From: Micromonospora pattaloongensis
Lineage (GTDB): Bacteria > Actinomycetota > Actinomycetes > Mycobacteriales > Micromonosporaceae
DNA: 64,000 bases
Assembly (NCBI RefSeq): GCF_900107255.1
Contig: NZ_FNPH01000002.1
Span: 682,001 to 746,000 of the forward strand
Direction of reading: 5' to 3'
Below the pieces are notes generated by a model. The model did no database searches, was not told the DNA's origin, and saw only the letters and a program-made list of their open reading frames with translations. Positions 1 through 9,087 of this stretch are shown piece after piece. Each line of letters starts with the position of its first letter. Position 1 is the stretch's first letter. The position numbers were made by a program, and so were the translations under genes.

Positions 1-500
1 GGCACCCAGGTCCACGCCGCGTACGCCACGTCGTAGATCCGGGCGCCCGGCGAGCAGAGGTCGAAGTCGATCAGGGCCAGCGTCCCGTCCGGCCGCCAGA
101 TGACGTTGTGCGGGGCGGCGTCGTGGTGGCAGATCACCTCGGTGTCCGGCGGCGGCGGCCCGAACGAGCGCCACACCGCCCCCGGCGGCGGCTGGAAGCC
201 GTACTGGGCGTCGTGGAACATCCGCAGCATCGTCGCGACCGTCACGAGCGCCTCGTCGGTGACCCAGTGCGGGGCCAGCGGGTACTCGCCGCACTCCCCC
301 TCCAGGTACGACAGCACCTCGCGGTTGCGCTCGTCCATGCCGTACGCCCGCGGCGACCCGGTGAACCCGACGTACTCGAGGTGGCGCAGCAGCGCGTGCA
401 CGGACGGCGTCCACGGCCCGGCGTTGCGCCGGACCGTGTCCCCCACCCGCACCACGGTGCTGACGTTGCCACCGCGGAGCGGGATCTCCTGCTGGGTCAC
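1..500 (-). CDS. Aminoglycoside phosphotransferase-like kinase (3' part outside window)
   Basis: The visible 166 residues run from a GTG start, preceded by GGGAG 7 nt upstream, into the left edge of the window. The kinase catalytic loop is present as HHDAAPHNVIW and is followed by the metal-binding segment ALIDFDLCSPG. Both are hallmarks of the APH/choline kinase fold, which transfers phosphate from ATP to a small-molecule hydroxyl. The family usually has about 250-300 residues, so roughly a third is missing on the right-hand (C-terminal) side. No resistance operon is nearby. The substrate cannot be inferred, and a metabolite kinase is as likely as an antibiotic-resistance enzyme. Confidence 0.8.
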   Translation of the reverse strand, partial: MTQQEIPLRGGNVSTVVRVGDTVRRNAGPWTPSVHALLRHLEYVGFTGSPRAYGMDERNREVLSYLEGECGEYPLAPHWVTDEALVTVATMLRMFHDAQYGFQPPPGAVWRSFGPPPPDTEVICHHDAAPHNVIWRPDGTLALIDFDLCSPGARIYDVAYAAWTWV

Positions 501-548
501 GTACGGTCTCCCGAGGCGTGGCGCCTGATCGCGGTATGTCACCCGAGG

Positions 549-1787
549 CTACGCATCCGTTCCGAGCGGCTCGACCCCGAGCAGGGCGTCGACGAACTGC
601 ACCGGGTCGAAGGGGGCGAGGTCGTCCGGGCCCTCGCCGAGCCCGACCAGCTTGACCGGGATGCCGAGCTTGCGCTGCACGGCGATCACGATCCCGCCCT
701 TGGCGGTCCCGTCCAGCTTGGTCAGCACCACGCCCGTCACATCGACCACCTCGGTGAAGACCCGGGCCTGCTCCAGGCCGTTCTGGCCGGTCGTGGCGTC
801 GAGCACCAGCAGCGTCTCGTCGACCGGGCCGTGCTTCTCCACGACCCGCTTGACCTTGCCGAGCTCGTCCATCAGGCCGATCTTGTTCTGCAGCCGGCCG
901 GCGGTGTCCACCAGCACGGTGTCCACGCCGACGTCGATCCCCCGCCGCACCGCGTCGAACGCGACGCTCGCCGGGTCCGCGCCCTCCGGCCCGCGCACCA
1001 CCTCCGCGCCGACCCGGCCGCCCCAGGTGGCGAGCTGGTCGGCGGCGGCGGCCCGGAACGTGTCGGCCGCGCCGAGCAGCACGCTGCGCCCGTCCGCGAC
1101 GAGCACGCGGGCGATCTTGCCGCACGTGGTGGTCTTGCCGGCGCCGTTCACCCCGACCACGAGGATCACCGCCGGGTTGCCGGTCGCGCCGGTGGTGCGC
1201 AGCGAGCGGTCCAGCTCAGGGCTCAGCGCGCTCACCAGCTCCTCGGCGAGCAGCGCCCGCAGCCCGCTCGCGGTACGGGTGCCCAGCACCCGGGTGCGCT
1301 CCCGCAGCCGGTCGACGATCTCGCGGGTCGCCTCCACCCCGACGTCGGCGGTGATCAGGCTGTCCTCGATCTCCTCCCAGGCGTCCTCGTCGAGGTGGTC
1401 GCGGGAGAGCAGACCGAGCAGCCCCTTGCCGAAGACGTTCTGCGACCGGGAGAGCCGGGCCCGCAGCCGGACGAGCCGTCCGGCCGTCGGCTCGGGGCGC
1501 TCGATCACCGGCGGCAGCACGACCTCGGGGCGTTCCAGCACCTCGGGCTCGATGACCTCGGGCACCACCACCTCGGGGGCGGCCACCTCCGGCGTCACCA
1601 CGTCCGGCGCGCGCGCCGGCGGCGGCTCCGCGACGATCACCCCGGTCGGGCGCTGCGGCTCCTCCACCGGCGGGGCCGGTCGGGCCGGCGGCCGCGGTGG
1701 GCGACGCAGCCGGGGCACCATCAGACCCACGGCGCCGAGCACCAGCACGCCCAGCAGGACCAGAGCGGCCACGAGGTAATCCGTCAT
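549..1787 (-). CDS. ftsY: Signal recognition particle receptor FtsY
   Basis: GTPase receptor that docks SRP-ribosome complexes at the membrane for co-translational insertion. The 412-residue product starts with a membrane helix (YLVAALVLLGVLVLGAVGL), then a Pro/Glu/Val-rich linker with repeated EV motifs typical of the acidic A region. An NG domain follows with G1 VVGVNGAGKTTTCGK, DTFRAAAADQL, DTAGRLQ and TKLDGTAKGG. The ATG was chosen because AGGA lies upstream (gcAGGAtttcccgc); an in-frame GTG 14 codons earlier has no better site. It lies downstream of smc on the same strand, as in other actinobacteria, but here four other genes separate the two. Confidence 0.96.
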   Translation of the reverse strand: MTDYLVAALVLLGVLVLGAVGLMVPRLRRPPRPPARPAPPVEEPQRPTGVIVAEPPPARAPDVVTPEVAAPEVVVPEVIEPEVLERPEVVLPPVIERPEPTAGRLVRLRARLSRSQNVFGKGLLGLLSRDHLDEDAWEEIEDSLITADVGVEATREIVDRLRERTRVLGTRTASGLRALLAEELVSALSPELDRSLRTTGATGNPAVILVVGVNGAGKTTTCGKIARVLVADGRSVLLGAADTFRAAAADQLATWGGRVGAEVVRGPEGADPASVAFDAVRRGIDVGVDTVLVDTAGRLQNKIGLMDELGKVKRVVEKHGPVDETLLVLDATTGQNGLEQARVFTEVVDVTGVVLTKLDGTAKGGIVIAVQRKLGIPVKLVGLGEGPDDLAPFDPVQFVDALLGVEPLGTDA

Positions 1788-1919
1788 GCGGGAAATCCTG
1801 ACAGATGCCCGTCCGGGCGTCCCGCCCACCGCACCGATCGCGCGGCGAACGTCACGGGTAGCCGTGGGACGCTGCGGGTAGAGAAGATGGGCTCACCCCT
1901 CACCCCTCGGAGGTCGGTC

Positions 1920-1952
1920 ATGCCCGCGGCTGGTCACGCCCGTGCACGCTGA
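1920..1952 (+). CDS. Ten-codon upstream ORF with strong ribosome site
   Basis: An ATG sits 5 nt after GGAGGT (1909-1914), the best ribosome site in the neighbourhood, but its frame encodes only MPAAGHARAR before a TGA. That stop lies 11 nt inside the following phosphatase gene, whose GTG has no Shine-Dalgarno sequence of its own. Translational coupling is the simplest reading. An assembly error that splits the true start from the gene is the alternative. Confidence 0.4.
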   Translation: MPAAGHARAR

Positions 1953-3645
1953 ACTATTGATCGGCCCGGTCCTGCGCCGCGTCGTCGGGACCCGCGCCAC
2001 CATCTGGGTCGAGACGAGCGCGCCGACGGTGGTCGAGGTGCGCGCCGTCGGCGGCGGCCACGGCAGCGCGCCGACGTTCACCGCGTTCGACCACCACTAC
2101 GCGCTCGTGGTGGTGGACGGACTCGCGCCGGGGACGGCGGCGGCGTACGAGGTGCTGCTCGACGGCGAGCGGGTCTGGCCGTTGCCGGACTCGCCGTACC
2201 CGGTCAGTGTCATCCGCACCCGGGCCGCCGACGACCGCGACCAACCGGTCCGGCTCGTCTTCGGCTCCTGCCGCGAGGCCACCCCGCGCGCCTCCGCCCG
2301 TCGACTGCCCCCCGACGCGCTCGACGCGTACGCCCGCCGGCTGATGGCGCTCGACGGCGACGACCCGGCCTGGCCCGATCAACTCGTGCTCCTCGGCGAC
2401 CAGGTGTACGCGGACGAGACCTCGCCGAAGGTGCGCCGCTTCCTGCGCCGCCGCCGGCGTCGCCCCGTCGACGCCCCGGTCGACCAGGTCGTCACGTTCA
2501 ACGAGTACACCGCGCTCTACCTCGAATCGTGGCGCGACCCCGAGATCCGGTGGCTCTTCTCGACCGTGCCGAGCGTCATGATCTTCGACGACCACGAGGT
2601 GATCGACGACTGGAACACCTCGGCGTCGTGGCGGACGGACGCGCGCCGGCAGCCGTGGTGGGCGGAGCGGATCGCCAGCGGCCTCGCCTCGTACTGGGTC
2701 TACCAGCACCTCGGCAACCTGCACCCGGATCAGATCGCGGCCGACCCGGTCTACGCCAAGGTGATCGCCGCGGAGGACGCGACCGCGGTGCTGCGCGAGT
2801 TCGGCGCACGGGTCGACCAGGAAGCTGACGTGGCGCACGACCACGAGCAGTGGCGGACGCGGCAGTACCAGTGGAGCTACGCGCTCGACATCGGGCGGAC
2901 CCGGCTGGTCGTCCTCGACAACCGGTGCAGCCGGGTGCTCCAGCCGGGACGGAGGGCGATGCTGCCGCCCGCCGAGTGGAGTTGGTTCCTCGACCAGGCG
3001 CACGGCGAGTACGAGCACCTGGTGGTCGGGGCGTCGCTGCCCTGGCTGATGCCCCCGGGCATCCACTACCTGGAGGCGTGGAACGAACTGCTGGCCGAGT
3101 CCCCGCGGCGCTGGGTGGCGGGGTTCTCCGAATGGCTGCGGCGCGGGCTCGACCTGGAGCACTGGGCGGCGTTCCAGCGCTCGTTCACCGCGCTGGGCAC
3201 GCTCTTCGCCCGGATCGGGACGGGCGACGGGGACGGCGCCGGTCGGCGGGTCGGCGCCGGGCCGGCGTACGGGGCCCCGGCCTCGATCAGTGTCCTGTCG
3301 GGGGACGTGCACCACTCGTACGTGGCGCGGGCGCGCTTCGCCGAGGACGTACCCACCCCCGTGCACCAGCTGACCTGCTCACCGTTCCACAACCAGGTGC
3401 CGGCCGTGCTGCGGCCGCTGATGCGGCTCGGGTGGGCCCGGATTCCCACCGCGGTGACCCGGGCCATGTCCCGGGCGGCCGGGCTGCCGAGCCCGCGGGT
3501 GCGGTGGGGCAAGCTCTCCGGCCCCTTCTTCGGCAACGCGGTGGGCACCCTGGTGCACGCGGGCCGCAAGGCGGAGGTCGTCATCGAGGGGACCGCGAAG
3601 GGCGGGGACCTGCGCCCCGTCGCCCACGCCCGCCTCACCGAATGA
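1942..3645 (+). CDS. PhoD-like metallophosphatase
   Basis: A 567-residue protein of the PhoD alkaline phosphatase/phosphodiesterase superfamily. It has an N-terminal fibronectin-like strand domain (RATIWVETSAPTVVEV), then calcineurin-like metal-binding motifs: GSCREA, LLGDQVYADE, IFDDHEVIDDWN and, near the C-terminus, LSGDVHHSYVARA. No signal peptide or Tat motif is visible, so this paralogue is probably cytoplasmic, unlike secreted PhoD. Substrates are likely phosphate mono- or diesters. GTG at 1942 fits the conserved start of the domain, but only the upstream mini-ORF has a good ribosome site. The next gene begins 55 nt downstream. Confidence 0.88.
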   Translation: MHAELLIGPVLRRVVGTRATIWVETSAPTVVEVRAVGGGHGSAPTFTAFDHHYALVVVDGLAPGTAAAYEVLLDGERVWPLPDSPYPVSVIRTRAADDRDQPVRLVFGSCREATPRASARRLPPDALDAYARRLMALDGDDPAWPDQLVLLGDQVYADETSPKVRRFLRRRRRRPVDAPVDQVVTFNEYTALYLESWRDPEIRWLFSTVPSVMIFDDHEVIDDWNTSASWRTDARRQPWWAERIASGLASYWVYQHLGNLHPDQIAADPVYAKVIAAEDATAVLREFGARVDQEADVAHDHEQWRTRQYQWSYALDIGRTRLVVLDNRCSRVLQPGRRAMLPPAEWSWFLDQAHGEYEHLVVGASLPWLMPPGIHYLEAWNELLAESPRRWVAGFSEWLRRGLDLEHWAAFQRSFTALGTLFARIGTGDGDGAGRRVGAGPAYGAPASISVLSGDVHHSYVARARFAEDVPTPVHQLTCSPFHNQVPAVLRPLMRLGWARIPTAVTRAMSRAAGLPSPRVRWGKLSGPFFGNAVGTLVHAGRKAEVVIEGTAKGGDLRPVAHARLTE

Positions 3646-3700
3646 TCATTGGGGGCGAAAAGGGGCGGCGTCGCGGGCGGGGGATCGAGATGATGGATCG

Positions 3701-4225
3701 ATGACATGGACCGCCCCTGACATCACCCGGATCGACGTGCCGACCGCCGCCGGCGAGCGCGACATGCTCGAAGGCTGGCTCGACTTCCACCGGCAGACAC
3801 TGTTGGCCAAATGCGCGGGCCTGACCGTCGAGCAGCTCAGAACAGCCAGCGTCGCGCCGTCGACCCTGACGCTGCTCGGCCTGGTCCGGCACATGGCCGA
3901 CGTCGAGCGCTGGTGGTTTCGCAAGAACTTCGCCGGCGAACCGCTCGACGACCTGTACGCCACGGAGGCCGACCCCGACGCCGACTTCAACGGCGTCGCC
4001 GACGCGGACCCCGGCGCCGATTTCGCGGTCTTCGACGCGGAGGTGGCGGCGGCCCGCGCGGCGGCGCACGGCCGGTCCCTGGACGAGACGTTCCGCAGCC
4101 TCGCCGGCAAGCGGCGGGAGCTCAACCTGCGCTGGGTCTACACCCACATGATCGAGGAGTACGCCCGCCACAACGGCCACGCCGACCTGCTTCGCGAACG
4201 CATCGACGGCGTCACCGGCACCTGA
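3701..4225 (+). CDS. DinB-like (DUF664) metal-binding protein
   Basis: A 174-residue four-helix-bundle protein of the DinB/DUF664 superfamily. Three candidate metal ligands are visible in the usual places: His in GLVRHMADVERWW, His in YTHMIEEYARHNGH, and a further His in the latter segment. Actinobacterial relatives include mycothiol-dependent transferases, but the thiol and substrate here are unknown. Only a weak purine run precedes the ATG. The gene is convergent with the HAD hydrolase, with an inverted repeat between them. Confidence 0.82.
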   Translation: MTWTAPDITRIDVPTAAGERDMLEGWLDFHRQTLLAKCAGLTVEQLRTASVAPSTLTLLGLVRHMADVERWWFRKNFAGEPLDDLYATEADPDADFNGVADADPGADFAVFDAEVAAARAAAHGRSLDETFRSLAGKRRELNLRWVYTHMIEEYARHNGHADLLRERIDGVTGT

Positions 4226-4251
4226 CCCCGCCGCCACCACCACCCGCCCGT

Positions 4252-4322
4252 CGATCTTGCAGTTGTGGCCGCCGAATCGCCCCGTTGTGCCCCGTTTTGG
4301 GACGGCCAGAACTGCAAGATCG
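4252..4322. repeat. 71-bp intergenic palindromic element
   Basis: The two 19-nt arms, 4252-4270 (cgatcttgcagttgtggcc) and 4304-4322, are inverted copies with one mismatch, around a 33-nt centre rich in ccccgtt. It lies between two convergent genes, so it could end both transcripts, but it has no U-tract. Its exact boundaries and asymmetric centre resemble a REP/MITE-type unit more than a simple terminator. Confidence 0.6.
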
Positions 4323-4349
4323 CCGGGGTTCGGGGGTTCGGGGGTTCGG

Positions 4350-4970
4350 TCAGGCGGTGAAGGCGGCGCGGAGGTATGTGAGGTCGTGGGGGCCGGTCCA
4401 GCGGTGCGCGGAAAGGCCCGCGGCGCGGGCGCCGCGCACCGTCCGGTCATCGTCGTCGACGAAGAGCACCTGCTTCGGCAGCGCCCCGACCGCCCGGCAC
4501 GCCTCGTGGAAGTAGTCCTTCGCCGGCTTGTGCACCCCGACAACGGACGAGTTGATCACGACGTCGAGCTCGTCGACGAGGTTGAGCGCGGCCAGGTCGG
4601 CGTCGAGCAGGTCGGTCGCGTTGGTGGCCAGGCCGACCCGGACGCCGCCCGCACGCAGCTCCCGAATGAAGCCGAGCACGTCGGGGTCGACCGCGCCCCG
4701 GTCCCGCTCCCACTCCTCGACCGCGACGCGCGCCCGCTCCGGGTCGCCGGTCTGCTCGGCGAGCGCGCGCGTCACCTCGGCCATCCACTCGGCGTGGCTG
4801 ATCTGCCCGGTGAGCGCGGGCTGCGCCCGCGACCACTCCAACGCGGTGCGCAGCAGCGAGCCCTCCGGCAGCCCGTGCCGGCGCTCCACGCCGGCGGTCA
4901 GCTCCGGATCCCAGTGCCGCAGCACGCCGTCGAAGTCGATGAGCAACGCCGTCGGGCGCTCCCGCTGCAT
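4350..4970 (-). CDS. HAD-superfamily hydrolase
   Basis: A 206-residue haloacid dehalogenase-fold phosphatase with all four motifs: nucleophile ALLIDFDGVL, motif II LATNATD, the Lys in VHKPAKDYF, and acidic motif IV LFVDDDDRTVRG. A helical cap (residues about 20-100) makes it subclass C1, like small-molecule phosphatases and dehalogenases. Its ATG overlaps the smc stop (TGATG), so it is translated behind smc in the same transcript. Its substrate cannot be read from the sequence. Confidence 0.88.
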   Translation of the reverse strand: MQRERPTALLIDFDGVLRHWDPELTAGVERRHGLPEGSLLRTALEWSRAQPALTGQISHAEWMAEVTRALAEQTGDPERARVAVEEWERDRGAVDPDVLGFIRELRAGGVRVGLATNATDLLDADLAALNLVDELDVVINSSVVGVHKPAKDYFHEACRAVGALPKQVLFVDDDDRTVRGARAAGLSAHRWTGPHDLTYLRAAFTA

Positions 4971-7900
4971 CAGTCCTCCCCGTCCCGGTTGAGGCGCTGG
5001 CTGATCACCTGCGTCACGCCCTGGCGCATGGTCACGCCGTACAGCGCGTCCGCCACCTCCATGGTGCGCTTCTGGTGCGTGATCACGATGAGCTGACTCT
5101 TCTCCCGCAGCTGGGCGAGCAGGGTGATCAGGCGGCCCAGGTTCACGTCGTCGAGCGCGGCCTCCACCTCGTCCATGATGTAGAACGGGCTGGGGCGGGC
5201 GCGGAAGATCGCCACGAGCATCGCGACCGCGGTCAGCGACCGCTCGCCGCCGGAGAGCAGTGACAGCCGCTTGATCTTCTTCCCCGGCGGGCGCGCCTCG
5301 ACCTCGACGCCGGTGGTCAGCAGGTCCTCCGGGTCGGTGAGCACCAGGCGCCCCTCGCCGCCGGGGAAGAGCACCTTGAAGACCTCCTGGAACTCCCGCG
5401 CCGTGTCCTCGAACGCGCTGGCGAAGACCTCCAGAATCCGGTCGTCGACGTCCTTGACGACGGTGAGCAGGTCGCGCCGGGTGGCCTTGAGGTCCTCCAG
5501 CTGGTCGGAGAGGAACTTGAAGCGCTCCTCCAGCGCGGCGAACTCCTCCAGCGCCAGCGGGTTCACCTTGCCCAGCAGCGCCAGCTCCCGCTCGGCCCGG
5601 CCGGCCCGCTTCTCCTGCGTCGCCCGGTCGTACGGCACCGGCTCGGGCTCCGGCTTGCCGTCGGCGGCCGCGGCGGTCACCTGCGCCTGGGTCGGCGGGA
5701 CGAGCTGCTGCGGCCCGTACTCGGCGATCAGCGTCTCGACGTCGAGCGCGAAGTCCTCGGCGGCCTTGGCCTCCAGCTGCTCGATGCGCATCCGCTGCTC
5801 GGCGCGGGCCACCTCGTCGCGGTGCACCTCGTTGGTGAGCCGCTCCAGGTCGGCGCCGAGCCGCTTGGCCGCCGCGCGTACCTCCTGCAGCTCGGCCTCC
5901 CGCGCGGACCGCGCCAGGGCGATCTCGTCCCGGGTCTGCTCGGCCGCGGCCAGGGAGCGGGCGAGCCGGGTCTGCGCGGCGCGGGCGCCCAGCTCGACGG
6001 CGCGGGCGATCGCCGCGCCCCGGGCGCGGGCGGCCTTGCGGGCCGCCGCCCGCTCGCGGGCGGCCCGCTCCGCGGCGGCCTGCCGCAGCAGCGAGTCGGC
6101 GCGCCCGGCGATGGAGGCGACCCGCTCCTCCGCGGTGCGCACCGCGAGGCGCACCTCCATCTCGTTCTGCCGGGCCTGCGGCAACGCCGCGGCCAGCATG
6201 TCCCGTTCCTCCGTCGACGGGTCCTCGTCGATCGGGGTCGATTCGGCCAGGAGCAGCCGCTCCTCCAGCTCCTCCAGCCCGGCGAGGTCGCGGTCGCGCG
6301 CCTCCTCGGCGCGGGCCCGCGACGCCGCGAGCCGCTCGGTCTCAGCCTTCGCCGACCGGGCCGCGGCGCCGAGCTCGGCCAGCCGCCGCGCGGCGGCGTT
6401 GCGCTCGCCCTCGGCGGCGCGCTTCGCGGCGGCGGCCACCGAGACCGCGTCCTTGCGGGTCGCCACCTCGGCGCGGGCGGCGGCGAGCTGCTCGCGCAGC
6501 TCGGCGATCGTGCCCTCGGCGGCGAGCCGGTTGGTCCGCGCCTCCTCCACCGCGGCCTGGACCTCGATGAAGCTCGGGGCCTTGCCCGACCCGCCGGCCG
6601 CGGCGTACGCGCCGACCACGTCGCCGTCGGGGGTGACCGCGCGCAGCTCCGGGTTCGCGGCCACCGCGCGGGCCGCCGCCTCCAGATCGTCCACGAGTAC
6701 GACGTCCCGGAGCGCGCGGTGCACCGCCGGCCGCACGTCGTCGCGGCACTGGATCACGTCCGGCGCCCACTTCGCGCCGGCTGGCAGCGCCGGGCGGAGC
6801 GCGTCGAGTGACCCGATCATCCCCGGGCCGTCCGGGCTGCCCACGATCAGGCTGGCCCGTCCGGCATCCTGGATCTTGAGCAGCCGCATCGCCTCGGCCG
6901 CCTCGTCGACGCCGGCGACCGCGACCGCGTCGGCCAGCGCGCCGAGGGCGGCGGCGAGCGCCGCCTCGTGTCCGGGTTCGACGGTGAGCATCGCCGACAG
7001 GCTGCCGAGCAGCCCCGGCACCTCGTCGGCCCGGGCCAGCAGCGCGCCCGCGCCGTCCTTGCGGCGCAGCCCCATCGCGAGCGCTTCCTCGCGCGCCTTC
7101 CAGGTGGCGGCGTCCTTCTCCGCCTTGCGCTCGGCGTCGGAGAGCTCCCGCACCAGGGCGGCGGCCGTGTCGTGGGCCGCGACGGCCTCGGCGTGCCGCG
7201 CGTCGAGGTCGGCGTTGTCCCGGTCCGCCTCGGTGGACTGCTCGGCCACCGCGTCCAACTCGGCCTGCGCCTTCGCGGCGCGCGCCTCGGCGTCGGCGTG
7301 CGCCGCGGCGAGCCGCTGGATCTCCTCGGCGGCGCTGGTCGTCCGCGCCCGCGCGGAGTTGACCTGGCCGGTCAGCTTCGCCAGCCCCTCACGCCGGTCG
7401 GCGATCGCCTTCGCGGCCACGACCAGCGCCCGCTCCGCGGCCGCGAGCTGGCGTTCGAGCTCCTGCCGGCCCTCCACGGCCTCGGCCAGCCGGATCTGGT
7501 CGTCGGTGAGCGCGGCCCGCAGCTCCTCCTCGTGCTCGCGGACCTTCTCCGCCTCGGCCGCCAGCTGCTCGGGATCGCGCCCCGGCCGCTCGTCGTCGGG
7601 GACCACGGAGAGGTGCCGCAGCCGCTCGCCGGCGAGCTGCTGGGTCGAGCGGAACCGCTCGGTGAGGGCGGAGAGCCGGTACCAGGTGTCCTGGGCGGCG
7701 GCGAGCAGCGGCGCGTCCTCGGCCAGCGCCGTCTCCAGCTCCAGCAGCCGCCGCCCGACCTCGCCGTACTCCTGCTCGACCTGCTCGCGCCGCTCGCGCA
7801 GCGCCGCCTCGTCGGCGATCTCCTTGTCCAGCGTGGAACGCAGCGTGGCCAGGTCGTCGGCGAGCAGCCGCAGCCGGGCGTCGCGCAGATCGGCCTGGAT

Positions 7901-8551
7901 GCCCTGCGCGCGCCGGGCCACCTCGGCCTGCCGCCCCAGCGGCTTGAGCTGGCGGCGCAGCTCGGCGGTGAGGTCGGTGAGCCGGTTGAGGTTGGTCTGC
8001 ATCGCGTCGAGCTTGCGCAGCGCCTTTTCCTTGCGCTTGCGGTGCTTCAGAACGCCGGCCGCCTCCTCGATGAAGGAGCGCCGGTCCTCGGGCTTGGCGT
8101 GCAGCATGCCGTCCAGCCGGCCCTGCCCGACGATGATGTGCATCTCCCGGCCGATGCCGGAGTCGGAGAGCAGCTCCTGGATGTCGAGCAGCCGGCAGGA
8201 GTTGCCGTTGATCTCGTATTCGCTCTCGCCGGAGCGGAACATCCGGCGGGTGATCGACACCTCGGTGTAATCGATCGGCAGCGCGCCGTCGGTGTTGTCG
8301 ATGGTGAGTGTGACCTCGGCGCGGCCCAGCGGCGCGCGGCCGGCGGTGCCGGCGAAGATCACGTCCTCCATCTTGCCGCCGCGCAGCGCCTTCGCGCCCT
8401 GCTCGCCCAGCACCCACGCGATCGCGTCGACGACGTTGGACTTGCCCGAGCCGTTGGGCCCCACCACACAGGTGATGCCCGGCTCCAGCCGCAGCGTCGT
8501 CGCGGAGGCGAAGGACTTGAAGCCCTTCACCGTCAGGCTCTTCAGATGCAC
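4970..8551 (-). CDS. smc: Chromosome partition protein Smc
   Basis: Structural maintenance of chromosomes ATPase, 1193 residues, which compacts and segregates the chromosome with ScpA/ScpB. The Walker A motif GPNGSGKS lies at residues 31-38. Two long Ala/Glu/Arg-rich coiled coils flank a hinge near residues 510-650 (LLGSLSAMLTV to GGSGKAPSF). The ABC signature LSGGERSLTAVAM and Walker B FYIMDEVEAALDD close the C-terminal head. The GTG start has GAGGAA 8 nt upstream. It is the first gene of a two-gene unit with the HAD hydrolase. mutM, its usual neighbour, is separated from it by about 5 kb of accessory genes. Confidence 0.97.
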   Translation of the reverse strand: MHLKSLTVKGFKSFASATTLRLEPGITCVVGPNGSGKSNVVDAIAWVLGEQGAKALRGGKMEDVIFAGTAGRAPLGRAEVTLTIDNTDGALPIDYTEVSITRRMFRSGESEYEINGNSCRLLDIQELLSDSGIGREMHIIVGQGRLDGMLHAKPEDRRSFIEEAAGVLKHRKRKEKALRKLDAMQTNLNRLTDLTAELRRQLKPLGRQAEVARRAQGIQADLRDARLRLLADDLATLRSTLDKEIADEAALRERREQVEQEYGEVGRRLLELETALAEDAPLLAAAQDTWYRLSALTERFRSTQQLAGERLRHLSVVPDDERPGRDPEQLAAEAEKVREHEEELRAALTDDQIRLAEAVEGRQELERQLAAAERALVVAAKAIADRREGLAKLTGQVNSARARTTSAAEEIQRLAAAHADAEARAAKAQAELDAVAEQSTEADRDNADLDARHAEAVAAHDTAAALVRELSDAERKAEKDAATWKAREEALAMGLRRKDGAGALLARADEVPGLLGSLSAMLTVEPGHEAALAAALGALADAVAVAGVDEAAEAMRLLKIQDAGRASLIVGSPDGPGMIGSLDALRPALPAGAKWAPDVIQCRDDVRPAVHRALRDVVLVDDLEAAARAVAANPELRAVTPDGDVVGAYAAAGGSGKAPSFIEVQAAVEEARTNRLAAEGTIAELREQLAAARAEVATRKDAVSVAAAAKRAAEGERNAAARRLAELGAAARSAKAETERLAASRARAEEARDRDLAGLEELEERLLLAESTPIDEDPSTEERDMLAAALPQARQNEMEVRLAVRTAEERVASIAGRADSLLRQAAAERAARERAAARKAARARGAAIARAVELGARAAQTRLARSLAAAEQTRDEIALARSAREAELQEVRAAAKRLGADLERLTNEVHRDEVARAEQRMRIEQLEAKAAEDFALDVETLIAEYGPQQLVPPTQAQVTAAAADGKPEPEPVPYDRATQEKRAGRAERELALLGKVNPLALEEFAALEERFKFLSDQLEDLKATRRDLLTVVKDVDDRILEVFASAFEDTAREFQEVFKVLFPGGEGRLVLTDPEDLLTTGVEVEARPPGKKIKRLSLLSGGERSLTAVAMLVAIFRARPSPFYIMDEVEAALDDVNLGRLITLLAQLREKSQLIVITHQKRTMEVADALYGVTMRQGVTQVISQRLNRDGED

Positions 8552-8892
8552 GTTTTCGATTCCTCGTCCGACGCGACCGTCGGGCTTCGGGCGACCTCGC
8601 CGATCTCGGCCGCCGGGCCACAGTCCGGGGCTCGCGCTCGGCGGCCCTGGTCAACCCGCAGGGTAACGCGGAGCAGCGGCGGGACCGGTGCGGCGCGCGC
8701 CGGTGAGCCTATCCGATGGCGCGCCGACCGGCGCCGGGCGCGGGGCGTGGGCTGGTGGTCCGGCGCGTTCCGGCGGACCGTGGCCCGCCCGGCCCCGCAC
8801 AAAAAGCTGCGCGCCGCCACGGATGTGTCGGCGCGCGATCGGTGCGATTCAGTGTGCGGCGGTGGGCGCCGGGCGACCCGGCGCCCCGGAGA
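8552..8892. other. Intergenic region upstream of smc
   Basis: No credible gene. It must hold the smc promoter, although no convincing -35/-10 pair is visible. The right end carries the hairpin that follows the small coiled-coil gene. Confidence 0.5.
8864..8886 (-). terminator. Hairpin after the small coiled-coil gene
   Basis: A perfect 10-bp stem (gggcgccggg / cccggcgccc) with a 3-nt loop, starting 6 nt beyond the stop codon of the minus-strand gene at 8893. There is no U-tract, as is common for actinobacterial terminators. Confidence 0.6.
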
Positions 8893-9087
8893 TCAGGTCA
8901 GTGCCGGCTCGGCCAGCCGCAGCAGATCGTCTGCCTCGGCGGCCGCTGCCGCGAGCCGATCGTTCTCGGCACGCAGGCGGGTGATCTCGAACTCCAGTGC
9001 CTGAACCCTGGCACGCAGTCGGGTGACCTCGTCGAGCAGACGCCGGTCGGGCGCCGCACCAACGTGGCCGTAGAGGGCCTTCGCCAT
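8893..9087 (-). CDS. Small coiled-coil protein, function unknown
   Basis: A 64-residue protein beginning MAKALYGHVGAAPDRRLL, followed by heptad-like Leu/Ala/Glu/Arg segments (VTRLRARVQALEFEITRL) that predict one short coiled coil. An AAGGAGA site 5 nt before the ATG fixes the start; an upstream in-frame start at 9126 lacks one. Similar short proteins with a conserved MxKALxGxVG start occur in other actinobacteria as I recall them, without known function. It is expressed alone, with a hairpin right after it. Confidence 0.75.
   Translation of the reverse strand: MAKALYGHVGAAPDRRLLDEVTRLRARVQALEFEITRLRAENDRLAAAAAEADDLLRLAEPALT

Noticed and set aside
5271-8270. A 999-codon open frame on the plus strand opposite smc
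   Set aside because: It is the Ser/Arg/Ala-rich mirror of the Ala/Glu-rich smc coiled coil, with no domain or ribosome site. Long antisense frames are expected at this GC content.
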